This document shows, piece by piece, positions 45,547-55,591 of a stretch of 64,000 nt of DNA. Position 1 is the stretch's first letter, and each line of letters opens with the position of its first letter. Source of the stretch: an uncultured Butyrivibrio sp. (GTDB lineage: Bacteria > Bacillota > Clostridia > Lachnospirales > Lachnospiraceae); assembly GCA_946536145.1 (NCBI GenBank), contig CAMNEA010000001.1, forward strand, positions 1-64,000, read 5' to 3'. The position numbers were made by a program, and so were the translations under genes. The notes beneath the pieces were generated by a model, which ran no database searches, was not told where the DNA came from, and saw nothing but the letters and a program-made list of their open reading frames with translations.

Positions 45547-48213
45547 ATGAGAAAAATAATCAGTAAAAGCACAGCCATAAGATATGTTGTGCTTATTTTT
45601 GCACTCATCGGTATACTGGCCATATGGCCCTGCAGGATTTTCACCGGTTTACTTGAGACGTCTGGAGGCGGAACCATCGTCGATGGACCGCAGCTGGTTA
45701 ATTTTGAGTACGGCAATTACATGCAGGAATTTATAGCTCAGTACGACAGACTCAGCTCGGTGGATGTTTTCGTTGAATACATGAGTGGAGGCAGATACAT
45801 TTCCTGTATTCTATATGATGAAAACGGCGCGATAATCTTTAAGACTTATGTAGATACCGCTGATCACCATATTCCCGGATATTTAAACATACCGATGGAG
45901 ATCAATCTGGAAGTCGGCAAAACCTATGCGCTCAAGGTCAAGGAGTGCCGATCCAAGTTCTTCATTGCTTTTGAGGATATACCACAGGACAGTGCCTATA
46001 TAGGTAATCTGACATCGGATTACCAGCTGGTCGAGGGCAGACATCTGGCGGCGCGCTATAACTGGCGGATTCCCGTATCAAGGAACAGATCGCTTCTTTT
46101 CATCGGGATCATAGGAGTTGCAGCCGTATTAATCTGTGCTTTGAGCGGGCTTTATTATAAGAGGAATCCGGACAGGAACAGTCTGATGACAGTCGGCGAC
46201 GTTGTCAAATACACAGCCAATCCGGTTGCGGCACTTTTCTTTGGTGCTCTCATGGTAATGGTATTCCCGCTAAAGATCTTTGATTCGAGGCCGCTTGACA
46301 TAGTCTTTTATGAGCTCGGTCTTGCCATGGCTGCTGCAATCGTATTTTATGCAATAAACCACAAGGCTGTTAAACACGAGATTGGAATAAGTTTCTGGCA
46401 GAGCCTCAAAAATGAGGACAGGCTCAGGTACATACTGATAATGTTTTCCATGGCAATGGTTATATGGTATGGTTCATCATACATGAATGACCTCTATGAC
46501 ATTTTCCACTATCTCTCGGAGAGACGAATGGCCATTTGGCTGATAGTGATGATGCTTCTGACATTTTCCTTCAAAGAGGTCTTTAACCTGTATAACCTCG
46601 TATGGATCATCGGATCCGTCAGCTATGGAGCGCGTTTCTATGCTCTTCACAGGATGGCGGAGACAGAGAAGGAATACGATCTTAACAATCTGGTGCTCAA
46701 GTATAATGTGATCATCGTTGTGCTTGGTGGGCTGCTTGTCATTAACCTGATCAGGGTTATTGTCAGTGCAGTCAGAAATCTGGTATCAGGAGGAGAGCAT
46801 GAGGGGAAAGAGCGGGTGCGTCCCACAGTTTTTGGCATTATGCTCTTTGTATTTCTCGTGATGATAGTTGTCCTTCGAAACACAAGGGTTTGGGGGATAT
46901 ATCTTGCCATCACCTTTATCGCGTTTTATATAAGACTTGCTGTCTGGGATAAAAAGAGAGATTATTACAAGATCCTCTCCGGCGGTCTTATGATGAATTT
47001 TGCAATATCACTACTTTACAGCTACCTGCACAGATACTTTACCGGCTACGTGAGCGGAAGGTTTGCGTTTATCTTCCACACGGTGACCGTCACTGCCGAA
47101 TACCTGACATTTATGGGGGCGGCAGTATGCGTTCTGCTTGTTGTAAAGATAGTATCCCTTCCCAAGGGAACAGGTCTTAAAGAGATCTTTGTGTCTGCCT
47201 GGAAAGAGATGACCCTGTTTGGGTTTATCATGTCATATGCCATCTTTACTGTATCGAGGACTGCGTATGTGGCTATCGCAGTGGTCGCTCTGCTGGTGGT
47301 GTGCGTGGTAATGTTCTGGCACAGGAGGGATTTTTTAAGGATCATAGGAGTGTTCGTGCTCTCGCTCATCCTGTGTTTCCCTGCAGCATTTACGCTTCAG
47401 AGAATACTGCCTACAATCTCCGCAGACCCGGTATTTTACCCTATCGATGACGCTGATGAGTTTGTAAGGGGCGGAGCTGACTGGGACAGCACCAACTTTA
47501 TGTGTGTCGAGAGGTTCGTCAATCTTTTTGAGAGCAAGATCCTTGGCATGGATGTCGGCATGTATGAATATCCGATTGACAGGAACAACTATGCCGATGA
47601 CGGCAGAGGGGAGCTTCTTTATGACGACTATGGAAGAGAGATTGACAATGACGAGGATAACGGCGGCGGAGATGTACAGGAAGGCACTGATGATCAGGGC
47701 AGGATATCTGACATAACTGATCCGGACAATGAGGAGCCTGACTATCTTGCATCTCTTGGAATCACAAGGGCTGAGCTTATTATGCTGGCTACGGAACTTG
47801 AGGGATATGTCGATCTTTCCAATCCGCTTGATGTCATATCGAACGGAAGGCTCAGCATATTCAGATCGTATATGCAGCAGCTTAATCTGTGGGGGCATGA
47901 GGAAATGGGAGCGATGCTCTCAAACGGAGAGATCGCGATCCATGCGCACAACACCTATATTCAGGTGGCTTACGACCACGGGATACCTGCAGGAATTCTT
48001 TTCCTTACAGTACTTATCATGGCACTTGTGTGTGGTATAGGTTATTATAGAAATAGCAGACAGACAGATCCGCTGTCTTTGATAACTCCTGCCATTGTGA
48101 TCGGATTTATGGTTGCGGGTGTGTCTGAGTGGGTTTTCCAGTACAGCAATCCCATGACAATTGCGCTCATGCTAGCCATAGCACCACTTACCTTTAAGGT
48201 CAGAGAAAAATGA
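45547..48213 (+). CDS. O-antigen ligase/polymerase-like membrane protein with an acidic insert
   Basis: NGRLSIFRSYMQQLNLWGHEEMG...AIHAHNTYIQVAYDHGIPAGILFL, Wzy_C/WaaL-like; many TM helices. Confidence 0.72.
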   Translation: MRKIISKSTAIRYVVLIFALIGILAIWPCRIFTGLLETSGGGTIVDGPQLVNFEYGNYMQEFIAQYDRLSSVDVFVEYMSGGRYISCILYDENGAIIFKTYVDTADHHIPGYLNIPMEINLEVGKTYALKVKECRSKFFIAFEDIPQDSAYIGNLTSDYQLVEGRHLAARYNWRIPVSRNRSLLFIGIIGVAAVLICALSGLYYKRNPDRNSLMTVGDVVKYTANPVAALFFGALMVMVFPLKIFDSRPLDIVFYELGLAMAAAIVFYAINHKAVKHEIGISFWQSLKNEDRLRYILIMFSMAMVIWYGSSYMNDLYDIFHYLSERRMAIWLIVMMLLTFSFKEVFNLYNLVWIIGSVSYGARFYALHRMAETEKEYDLNNLVLKYNVIIVVLGGLLVINLIRVIVSAVRNLVSGGEHEGKERVRPTVFGIMLFVFLVMIVVLRNTRVWGIYLAITFIAFYIRLAVWDKKRDYYKILSGGLMMNFAISLLYSYLHRYFTGYVSGRFAFIFHTVTVTAEYLTFMGAAVCVLLVVKIVSLPKGTGLKEIFVSAWKEMTLFGFIMSYAIFTVSRTAYVAIAVVALLVVCVVMFWHRRDFLRIIGVFVLSLILCFPAAFTLQRILPTISADPVFYPIDDADEFVRGGADWDSTNFMCVERFVNLFESKILGMDVGMYEYPIDRNNYADDGRGELLYDDYGREIDNDEDNGGGDVQEGTDDQGRISDITDPDNEEPDYLASLGITRAELIMLATELEGYVDLSNPLDVISNGRLSIFRSYMQQLNLWGHEEMGAMLSNGEIAIHAHNTYIQVAYDHGIPAGILFLTVLIMALVCGIGYYRNSRQTDPLSLITPAIVIGFMVAGVSEWVFQYSNPMTIALMLAIAPLTFKVREK

Positions 48214-50156
48214 GTAATAAAGAACCCTTTAATTATCAAAAACTATACAGAAGAATAGGGCTGATCCTGTACGATGTTATCTGCATCATTGGAGCGAGCT
48301 TCCTCGCTATTCTTATAAGATACGAGTTTAGCTTTGATTCGATCCCCGATCATTTCATGACTCCGGTGACGACTTTTCTGCCGATAAACATTGCGATCAC
48401 CATTGCGATCTTTTATCTGTTCAAGCTATATGACAGCCTGTGGGCGTATGCCGGAGAGAGGGAGATGCAGAACCTTGTCATGGCATGCACACTTTCCGGA
48501 GTGCTGAATGCCATCGGACTTCAGTTTTTTAAGTCTGATACCCAGCCGGTGCCGCAGAGCTACTACTTTTTGTATACATTTCTCCTTATCACGGGGATTT
48601 TTGTCAGCAGGTTCTCCTACAGGTTTTTCAGGAGCAAGAAGCATATAGCCGGAAACCGCAACAACAGTAAGGCCGTGATGATCATAGGAGCAGGTGAGGC
48701 TGCGAACATCATCATCAAGGACATCCAGATAAGCAACTATTCGACTATGTCCATAAAGTGCATCATTGATGATGACACCAACAAATGGGGCAAATACATC
48801 CAGGGCATCAGGGTTGTAGGCGGCAGGGAGAAGATTGTCGAGTGCGCCGATCTCTACGACATAGATGAGATCATCGTGGCAATTCCTTCGGTGTCGAGGG
48901 CTGAGCTCAAAAAGATCCTTGATATCTGCAAGAATACGAACTGCAAGCTAAGATCCCTTCCCGGAATGTACCAGCTGGTGAACGGAGAGGTCAACGTATC
49001 CCGTCTTCGTGATGTGGAGGTAGAGGATCTTCTGGGAAGAGACCCTGTTATGGTGGATATGGACTCCATAGCGGGCTATGTCAAGAATAAGGTTGTAATG
49101 GTCACGGGAGGCGGCGGATCCATCGGATCCGAGCTGTGCAGGCAGATTGCCGGACACTTCCCCAAGCAGCTGATCATACTCGACATATATGAGAACAACG
49201 CGTACGAGATACAGCAGGAATTAAAGAGCAAATATCCGGATATGGATCTGGTTGTTCTCATAGCTTCCGTAAGGAATACGCGAAGGATAAACCTGATCTT
49301 TGAGACATACAGGCCGGACATCGTTTATCATGCCGCTGCCCACAAGCACGTTCCTCTTATGGAGGACAGTCCGACAGAAGCCATCAAGAACAACGTCTTT
49401 GGAACCTGGAAGACAGCAATGGCAGCAGCAATGAACGGAACGCGCAAGTTTGTCATGATATCCACGGACAAGGCCGTCAACCCCACCAATATCATGGGAG
49501 CCAGCAAGAGGATCTGTGAGATGATCATCCAGACCTTCAACAAGCACTATGACACTGAGTTTGTGGCGGTAAGGTTCGGAAATGTGCTCGGATCCAACGG
49601 ATCTGTAATACCTCTTTTCAAAAAGCAGATCGCGGCGGGAGGTCCTGTAACCGTGACAGACCCTGAGATCATAAGATACTTTATGACCATATCAGAGGCT
49701 GTATCATTGGTACTTCAGGCAGGAGCCTTTGCGAAGGGCGGAGAGATCTTTGTCCTTGATATGGGAGAGCCGGTCAAGATCCTTGACCTTGCGGAGAACC
49801 TCATCAAACTCTCCGGATACAAGGTGGGAGAAGACATAAGGATCGAGTTTACGGGTCTTCGCCCCGGAGAGAAGCTCTATGAGGAGATGCTCATGGATGA
49901 GGAGGGACTTCAGGATACCGAGAACAAGATGATCCACATCGGCAAGCCTATCGATATGGACGAGATGAGATTCTTTAGCCAGCTCGAGAAGCTGAATGTG
50001 GCTGCAAAAGAGGAATCGCCGAATATCAGAGACCTTGTAAAAGAGATAGTTGAGACATATCATCCGGATGTTCACAGATATACCATGACAAGGGAGAGGA
50101 AAGAAGCACTCGCCAAGACCTCCGAGATGATCAATAAAGATGCTGCCGGTCAGTGA
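48210..50156 (+). CDS. pglF: Nucleotide-sugar 4,6-dehydratase, PglF/CapD/WbpM-like
   Basis: N-terminal TM helices; VMVTGGGGSIGSELCRQIAGHFPKQLIILDIYENNAYEIQQEL, MISTDKAVNPTNIMGASKRICEM, EFTGLRPGEKLYEEMLMDEEG. Confidence 0.9.
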   Translation: MSNKEPFNYQKLYRRIGLILYDVICIIGASFLAILIRYEFSFDSIPDHFMTPVTTFLPINIAITIAIFYLFKLYDSLWAYAGEREMQNLVMACTLSGVLNAIGLQFFKSDTQPVPQSYYFLYTFLLITGIFVSRFSYRFFRSKKHIAGNRNNSKAVMIIGAGEAANIIIKDIQISNYSTMSIKCIIDDDTNKWGKYIQGIRVVGGREKIVECADLYDIDEIIVAIPSVSRAELKKILDICKNTNCKLRSLPGMYQLVNGEVNVSRLRDVEVEDLLGRDPVMVDMDSIAGYVKNKVVMVTGGGGSIGSELCRQIAGHFPKQLIILDIYENNAYEIQQELKSKYPDMDLVVLIASVRNTRRINLIFETYRPDIVYHAAAHKHVPLMEDSPTEAIKNNVFGTWKTAMAAAMNGTRKFVMISTDKAVNPTNIMGASKRICEMIIQTFNKHYDTEFVAVRFGNVLGSNGSVIPLFKKQIAAGGPVTVTDPEIIRYFMTISEAVSLVLQAGAFAKGGEIFVLDMGEPVKILDLAENLIKLSGYKVGEDIRIEFTGLRPGEKLYEEMLMDEEGLQDTENKMIHIGKPIDMDEMRFFSQLEKLNVAAKEESPNIRDLVKEIVETYHPDVHRYTMTRERKEALAKTSEMINKDAAGQ

Positions 50157-50183
50157 GGCATTTTATGTAAGGAAGTGATAAAT

Positions 50184-51455
50184 ATGGAACTTAAGCCCTT
50201 TGAGAAAAAACTTTATCTTGCATCACCAACAATGCATGGCGATGAACTGAAATTCATGCAGGAGGCCTATGAGACCAACTGGATGTCAACAGTAGGCGCC
50301 AATATAAACGAATCTGAGAAAATGGTTGCGGAAAAGATCGGATGCAGAGACGCTGTTGCGCTCTCGTCAGGAACTGCCGCTCTTCATCTGGCTATCAGGC
50401 TCGCGGGTGAGCGTCTCTACGGTCAGCCAAAGGTTGCGCACGGGTGCCTTGAGGGCAAAAGAGTATTCTGCGCAGACATGACTTTTGATGCCACGGTGAA
50501 TCCCGTTGCCTATGAGGGCGGAGAGGCAGTTTTTATTGATACTGAAGAGGACACCTGGAATATGGATCCGGTGGCACTTGAGAAGGCCTTTGATATATAC
50601 CCGGATGTTAAGCTGGTTGTGATCGCGCACCTCTACGGGACACCCGGCAAGATGGATGAGATAAGGGATATCTGCGACAGACACGGCGCGCTTATTGTTG
50701 AGGATGCGGCCGAATCCTTCGGGGCTTCCTACAGGGGCAGGCAGACAGGTATTTTCGGAGACTACGGGATAATCTCTTTTAACGGCAACAAGATCATAAC
50801 AGGATCCGCCGGAGGGATGTTCCTTACAGACAACGTTGAGGATGCGCACAGGATTCGCAAGTGGTCAACCCAGTCAAGAGAGGATGCCTCCTGGTATCAG
50901 CATGAGGAGTTAGGATTCAACTACAGGATGAGCAATGTGGTGGCAGGCGTCGTGAGGGGACAGATGCCGTATCTTGAGGAGCACATAGCCCAGAAAAAAG
51001 CAATCTATATGCGCTACAAGGAAGGTTTTAAAGACCTGCCGGTTTCGATGAATCCTTATGATGAGGCAAATTCAGAGCCCAACTTCTGGCTGTCCTGCAT
51101 GATCATTGACAGGGATGCAATGTGCAGACAGGTGCGAGGTGAGAAGGACGCTCTCTACGAGGCTGAGCCCGGCAAGAGCTGCCCCACACAGATACTTGAG
51201 ACCATCGCCAAATACAATGCTGAGGGGCGCCCTATATGGAAGCCTATGCATATGCAGCCCATATACAGGATGAATCCGTTTATTACAAAGAGCGGAAACG
51301 GCAGGGCAAGGAGCAATGCCTACATAAAAGAGCAGGGCATTACAGACGTGGGAGCCGATATATTTGAGAGAGGTCTTTGCCTTCCAAGTGACAACAAGAT
51401 GACTCCTGATCAGCAGGATATGATCATTGAGATTATAAAGAGATGCTTCGCATAA
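50184..51455 (+). CDS. DegT/DnrJ/EryC1 family aminotransferase, PglE-like
   Basis: ALSSGTAALHLAIRLAGERLYG, IVEDAAESFGASYRGRQTGIFGDYGIISFNGNKIITGSAGGMFLTD. Confidence 0.9.
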   Translation: MELKPFEKKLYLASPTMHGDELKFMQEAYETNWMSTVGANINESEKMVAEKIGCRDAVALSSGTAALHLAIRLAGERLYGQPKVAHGCLEGKRVFCADMTFDATVNPVAYEGGEAVFIDTEEDTWNMDPVALEKAFDIYPDVKLVVIAHLYGTPGKMDEIRDICDRHGALIVEDAAESFGASYRGRQTGIFGDYGIISFNGNKIITGSAGGMFLTDNVEDAHRIRKWSTQSREDASWYQHEELGFNYRMSNVVAGVVRGQMPYLEEHIAQKKAIYMRYKEGFKDLPVSMNPYDEANSEPNFWLSCMIIDRDAMCRQVRGEKDALYEAEPGKSCPTQILETIAKYNAEGRPIWKPMHMQPIYRMNPFITKSGNGRARSNAYIKEQGITDVGADIFERGLCLPSDNKMTPDQQDMIIEIIKRCFA

Positions 51456-51456
51456 T

Positions 51457-52110
51457 ATGAAAAATACATTTTACGCCAAATATATAAAGAGAGTACTGGA
51501 TATCCTGATAGCGCTTGTGATAATCGTTCTCTTTTCCTGGCTGTATATTATCCTGGCCATACTGGTTCGGGTAAAGCTCGGAAGCCCCATTCTGTTCAGG
51601 CAGCCAAGACCCGGAAGGGGAGAGAAGATCTTTGATATGTACAAGTTCAGGACCATGACCGATGAACGGGACAGTGAGGGCAGGCTCCTTCCGGACAGCA
51701 AGAGACTGACCGGCTTTGGTAAGCTCCTGAGAAAGACCAGTCTCGACGAGCTTCCGGAGATCTTCTGCATACTAAAGGGAGATATGAGCTTTATAGGTCC
51801 GAGGCCACTGCTTGTTGAATATCTTCCCTATTACACTGAGAGGGAGAAACTTCGCCACACTGTAAGGCCGGGACTTACCGGACTTGCCCAGGCAAGTGGG
51901 CGCAACACCGTGGACTGGGACACGAGGTTCGAGCTCGATGCGACATATGTTGAGAACCTGAGCTTTCTCATGGATCTCAAGGTTATCGGCATGACCTTTA
52001 AGACAGTATTTGGCCACACCGAACAGGTCGCAGAAGATACCAACAAGGTAGAGGGCAACTTTGCGCAGATAAGACAGGAGAGGCTTGATAGGACAGGCAG
52101 ACTTAAATGA
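51457..52110 (+). CDS. Short priming sugar transferase, PglC-like
   Basis: YIKRVLDILIALVIIVLFSWLY, FRQPRPGRGEKIFDMYKFRTMTDERDSEGRLLPDSKRLTGFGKLLRKTSLDELPEIFCILKGDMSFIGPRPLLVEYLPYY. Confidence 0.93.
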   Translation: MKNTFYAKYIKRVLDILIALVIIVLFSWLYIILAILVRVKLGSPILFRQPRPGRGEKIFDMYKFRTMTDERDSEGRLLPDSKRLTGFGKLLRKTSLDELPEIFCILKGDMSFIGPRPLLVEYLPYYTEREKLRHTVRPGLTGLAQASGRNTVDWDTRFELDATYVENLSFLMDLKVIGMTFKTVFGHTEQVAEDTNKVEGNFAQIRQERLDRTGRLK

Positions 52111-52125
52111 AAAGGAGGGTAGTCA

Positions 52126-53109
52126 ATGTCAACTAATATTCTGATACTTAGTGCCGGAACAAGGAACAAGGTAGTTCAATATTTCAAAAGGGAAATGGCC
52201 GGAAAGGTAATTGCAACTGACTGTTCCGACCTTGGCCCCGCAGTATATGATGCCGACAAGGCTGAGATGGTATCACGAATCGACGCCCCCGGCTATATTG
52301 ATGAGATCATAAGGATCTGCAAAAAGGAAAAGGTAAGCGGTGTCTTTAGTCTTATTGACCCGGAGCTGTCGCTTCTTGCAAAAAACGCGGACAGGTTCAC
52401 ATCTATTGGCGTTACTCCGATCGTCTCATCTTATGAGCTGTGCGAGACGAGTCTTGACAAGTTCAGAATGTACGACATGCTCTGCAAGCTCGGAATTCCG
52501 ACTGCCAGATGCTATCCTTCAATTGACATATTTGAGGCCTCAAGACAGGCTGGGGAGACAGACTTTCCTGTATTTGTGAAGCCTCAGAAGGGAAGCGCCT
52601 CCATCAATATCAACGAAGTCAGATCCAGGGAGATGCTGACAGCTCTTTTCCATGACTTCGACGGACTTATGATACAGGACTACATGCATGGTCAGGAGTA
52701 CGGCGCTGACGTCTACATAGATATGATATCCGGAAAATGCGTCTCGATATTCCTCAAGAAAAAGATCAAGATGAGGGCGGGTGAGACTGACAAGTCCGTT
52801 TCCTGCAGGAACGACAACCTCTTTAAGCAGCTCGCAACCTTCGTTGAGACCGTGGGCTACAGAGGGATGATCGATATTGACCTGTTCTACAATGAGGATG
52901 AGGACACCTGGTATCTGTCCGAGGTCAATCCGAGATTTGGCGGCGGCTACCCGCACGCCTATGAGTGCGGAGTCAACTTCCCCAAATTTATAATAAACAA
53001 CCTCGAGGGCAGAGAGAACCCGGTGAGTATAGGAGACTACAGGGACGGAATCTATATGATGAAGTACAACGAGCTTAAGGTTATGCCTGAGGAGAGTCTT
53101 GCGGAATGA
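52126..53109 (+). CDS. ATP-grasp domain protein
   Basis: FPVFVKPQKGSASININEV, GLMIQDYMHGQEYGADVYID, WYLSEVNPRFGGGYPHAYECG. Confidence 0.9.
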   Translation: MSTNILILSAGTRNKVVQYFKREMAGKVIATDCSDLGPAVYDADKAEMVSRIDAPGYIDEIIRICKKEKVSGVFSLIDPELSLLAKNADRFTSIGVTPIVSSYELCETSLDKFRMYDMLCKLGIPTARCYPSIDIFEASRQAGETDFPVFVKPQKGSASININEVRSREMLTALFHDFDGLMIQDYMHGQEYGADVYIDMISGKCVSIFLKKKIKMRAGETDKSVSCRNDNLFKQLATFVETVGYRGMIDIDLFYNEDEDTWYLSEVNPRFGGGYPHAYECGVNFPKFIINNLEGRENPVSIGDYRDGIYMMKYNELKVMPEESLAE

Positions 53110-54209
53110 AAAAAGCACTGATACTTGCCAACTCATCCAGCGGCCTCTATGATTTTCGGAATGAACTTCTTACCGGCCTTATGGATGAGGGCTTTGAAGT
53201 GGTGATAAGCCTTCCTGATGACATGAAGGTAAGAGAGCTGAAAGAAGAGGGCTGCAGGGTAATACATACCGAGATCAACAGACGCGGAGTCAATCCTGTT
53301 CAGGATATGGCTCTGTTTGGCGCTTATAAGAAACTGCTTAAAAGCGTTAGGCCGGACATAGTCATCACCTACACGATCAAGCCCAACATCTATGGAGGAT
53401 TTGCCTGCAGGATGCTCAGAATCCCCTATATATCGACAATCACGGGACTGGGTTCAACTTTTGAGAGGGGCGGCGTGCTCCTTAAACTGATCGTATTCAT
53501 GTACAGAACATCGCTTAAGGCCTGCCGATGCCTCTTTTTCCAGAATGAAGAAAACAGGAAGATCTTTGAGCAGCATGGCATCAGGGGAATGAAGGCCGTC
53601 ACGGTGAGCGGCTCAGGCGTGAACCTTGAAAAGCACAGGTTTGAGCCTTACCCCGGGCATAGGGGAGACATCACAAGGTTCCTGTATATAGGGCGCCTTA
53701 TGAAGGAGAAGGGGACAGAGGAACTTCTCTACTGCGCGAAAAAGGCTCACGATAAATACGGCGACAGAGTCTCGTTTGCAGCCGTCGGATACTCTGAGGA
53801 GGACTTTGAGGAGCAGGTAAAAGAGGCCGAGAGCCAGGGCTATTTTAAGACAATTCCCTATCAGAAGGACATCCATCCCTATATAAAAGAGGCCGATGCG
53901 GTAGTTCATCCGTCCTACCATGAGGGAATGAGCAACGTGATCATGGAGGCGGCATCAACCGGGAGACCTGTGATCACCTGTGACATAAGCGGCTGCAGAG
54001 AAATAGTTCAAAAGGATGTGTCGGGATTTCTGTGCAGACCCAGGTCAAAGGAGTCGCTCTATGAGGCCATCGAGAGGTTTGTCGAGCTTCCAAAGGATGC
54101 CCGTGCGGGGATGGGAAAGGCTGCCAGAGCGTACGTTGAGCAGAAATTTGACAGGCGTAGTATAATACATACGTATATTAGTGAGATAAAAGCGATAGTT
54201 AAAGACTGA
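53106..54209 (+). CDS. GT4 glycosyltransferase, PglA-like
   Basis: DIVITYTIKPNIYGGFACRMLRIPYISTITGLGSTFERGG, HPSYHEGMSNVIMEAASTGRPVITCDISGCREIV. Confidence 0.9.
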   Translation: MKKALILANSSSGLYDFRNELLTGLMDEGFEVVISLPDDMKVRELKEEGCRVIHTEINRRGVNPVQDMALFGAYKKLLKSVRPDIVITYTIKPNIYGGFACRMLRIPYISTITGLGSTFERGGVLLKLIVFMYRTSLKACRCLFFQNEENRKIFEQHGIRGMKAVTVSGSGVNLEKHRFEPYPGHRGDITRFLYIGRLMKEKGTEELLYCAKKAHDKYGDRVSFAAVGYSEEDFEEQVKEAESQGYFKTIPYQKDIHPYIKEADAVVHPSYHEGMSNVIMEAASTGRPVITCDISGCREIVQKDVSGFLCRPRSKESLYEAIERFVELPKDARAGMGKAARAYVEQKFDRRSIIHTYISEIKAIVKD

Positions 54210-54245
54210 GGGATAAATCCCATTCATGATTTGGAGGAAATTTTA

Positions 54246-55562
54246 ATGGATCTTTATGAGAAGCTCCTTGCCGGAGAAGAAAAGCTTTCCCTTGTGGGAC
54301 TTGGTTATGTCGGAATGCCGATAGCGGTTGCCTATGCCAAAAAGATTAAGGTTGTGGGCTATGACTTCAATGCACAGAAGGTTGAACTTTACAAAAAGGG
54401 GATAGACCCCACAAGAGAAGTCGGCGACGACGCGATAAAAGAGACAACGGTTGAGTTCACCGCAGACCCTGAGAAACTGCGTGAGTGCAAGTTCCATGTT
54501 GTTGCTGTTCCGACACCGGTCAACGATGACCACACGCCGGATCTTACACCTGTTGAGGGAGCAAGCCACACACTCGGCAAGTACCTGACAAAGGGATCAA
54601 TAGTTGTGTACGAGTCCACTGTATATCCGGGAGTTACCGAGGATATCTGCGTGCCGATACTTGAGCAGGAATCGGGACTTAAGTGCGGCGTGGACTTCAA
54701 GATCGGATATTCTCCTGAGCGTATCAACCCCGGCGACAAGGTTCACAGGCTTGATACCATCACCAAGATAGTATCCGGAATGGATGAGGAGACCCTTGAC
54801 ACTGTTGCGAAGGTCTACTCGCTTGTTGCGCTTGCAGGCGTATATAAGGCTCAGTCCATCAAGGTTGCCGAGGCTGCCAAGGTAATCGAGAACAGCCAGA
54901 GAGATATCAACATAGCCTTTATGAACGAGCTTTCAATGATCTTCCATAGAATGGGAATTGATACAAAGAGCGTACTTGAAGCTGCGGGCACCAAATGGAA
55001 TTTCCTTCACTTCTTCCCGGGGCTTGTAGGCGGACACTGCATCGGTGTTGACCCCTACTACCTCACCTACAAGGCAGAGGAGCTCGGATACCACTCGCAG
55101 ATCATACTTTCCGGAAGGCGCATCAATGACGACATGGGCAAGTATATTGCAGAGGCCTGTGTAAAGAGACTCATTGCCAACGATATCCCGGTCAAGAACG
55201 CGAAGGTTGCGATCCTTGGCTTTACCTTCAAGGAGAACTGCCCTGATACGAGAAATACTAAAGTAATCGATATATACAAAGAGCTTGGAGAGTATGGCAT
55301 CACTCCCGTTGTCGTTGATCCCCAGGCTGACTCTGATGAAGCCAGAAGGCTCTACGGAATAGAGTTCGATGATATATCTGCAGTTAAGGACATGGATGCA
55401 GTCATCATGGCAGTATCCCACAATGACTTTAAGGACTACACTCCTTCTGACATCGGGAAGTTCTTTAACCCTGCGCGCAAGACCAAGGTATTCCTTGACA
55501 TCAAGGGCCTCTATGACATGAACGATTATCAGGAGCCGGAATTTGACTACTGGCGACTATAA
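54246..55562 (+). CDS. tviB: UDP-N-acetylhexosamine 6-dehydrogenase, TviB/WbpO-like
   Basis: LSLVGLGYVGMPIAVAYAKKIKVVGYDFN, VYESTVYPGVTEDICVPILEQESGLKCGVDFKIGYSPERINPGDK, VGGHCIGVDPYYLTYKAEELGYHSQIIL. Confidence 0.9.
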   Translation: MDLYEKLLAGEEKLSLVGLGYVGMPIAVAYAKKIKVVGYDFNAQKVELYKKGIDPTREVGDDAIKETTVEFTADPEKLRECKFHVVAVPTPVNDDHTPDLTPVEGASHTLGKYLTKGSIVVYESTVYPGVTEDICVPILEQESGLKCGVDFKIGYSPERINPGDKVHRLDTITKIVSGMDEETLDTVAKVYSLVALAGVYKAQSIKVAEAAKVIENSQRDINIAFMNELSMIFHRMGIDTKSVLEAAGTKWNFLHFFPGLVGGHCIGVDPYYLTYKAEELGYHSQIILSGRRINDDMGKYIAEACVKRLIANDIPVKNAKVAILGFTFKENCPDTRNTKVIDIYKELGEYGITPVVVDPQADSDEARRLYGIEFDDISAVKDMDAVIMAVSHNDFKDYTPSDIGKFFNPARKTKVFLDIKGLYDMNDYQEPEFDYWRL

Positions 55563-55591
55563 GGATTGCGAGAGCGTAAGCGGAGCAATCC
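55563..55591. repeat. Short intergenic hairpin between tviB- and tviC-like genes
   Basis: GGATTGC-gagagcgtaagcgga-GCAATCC. Confidence 0.7.
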
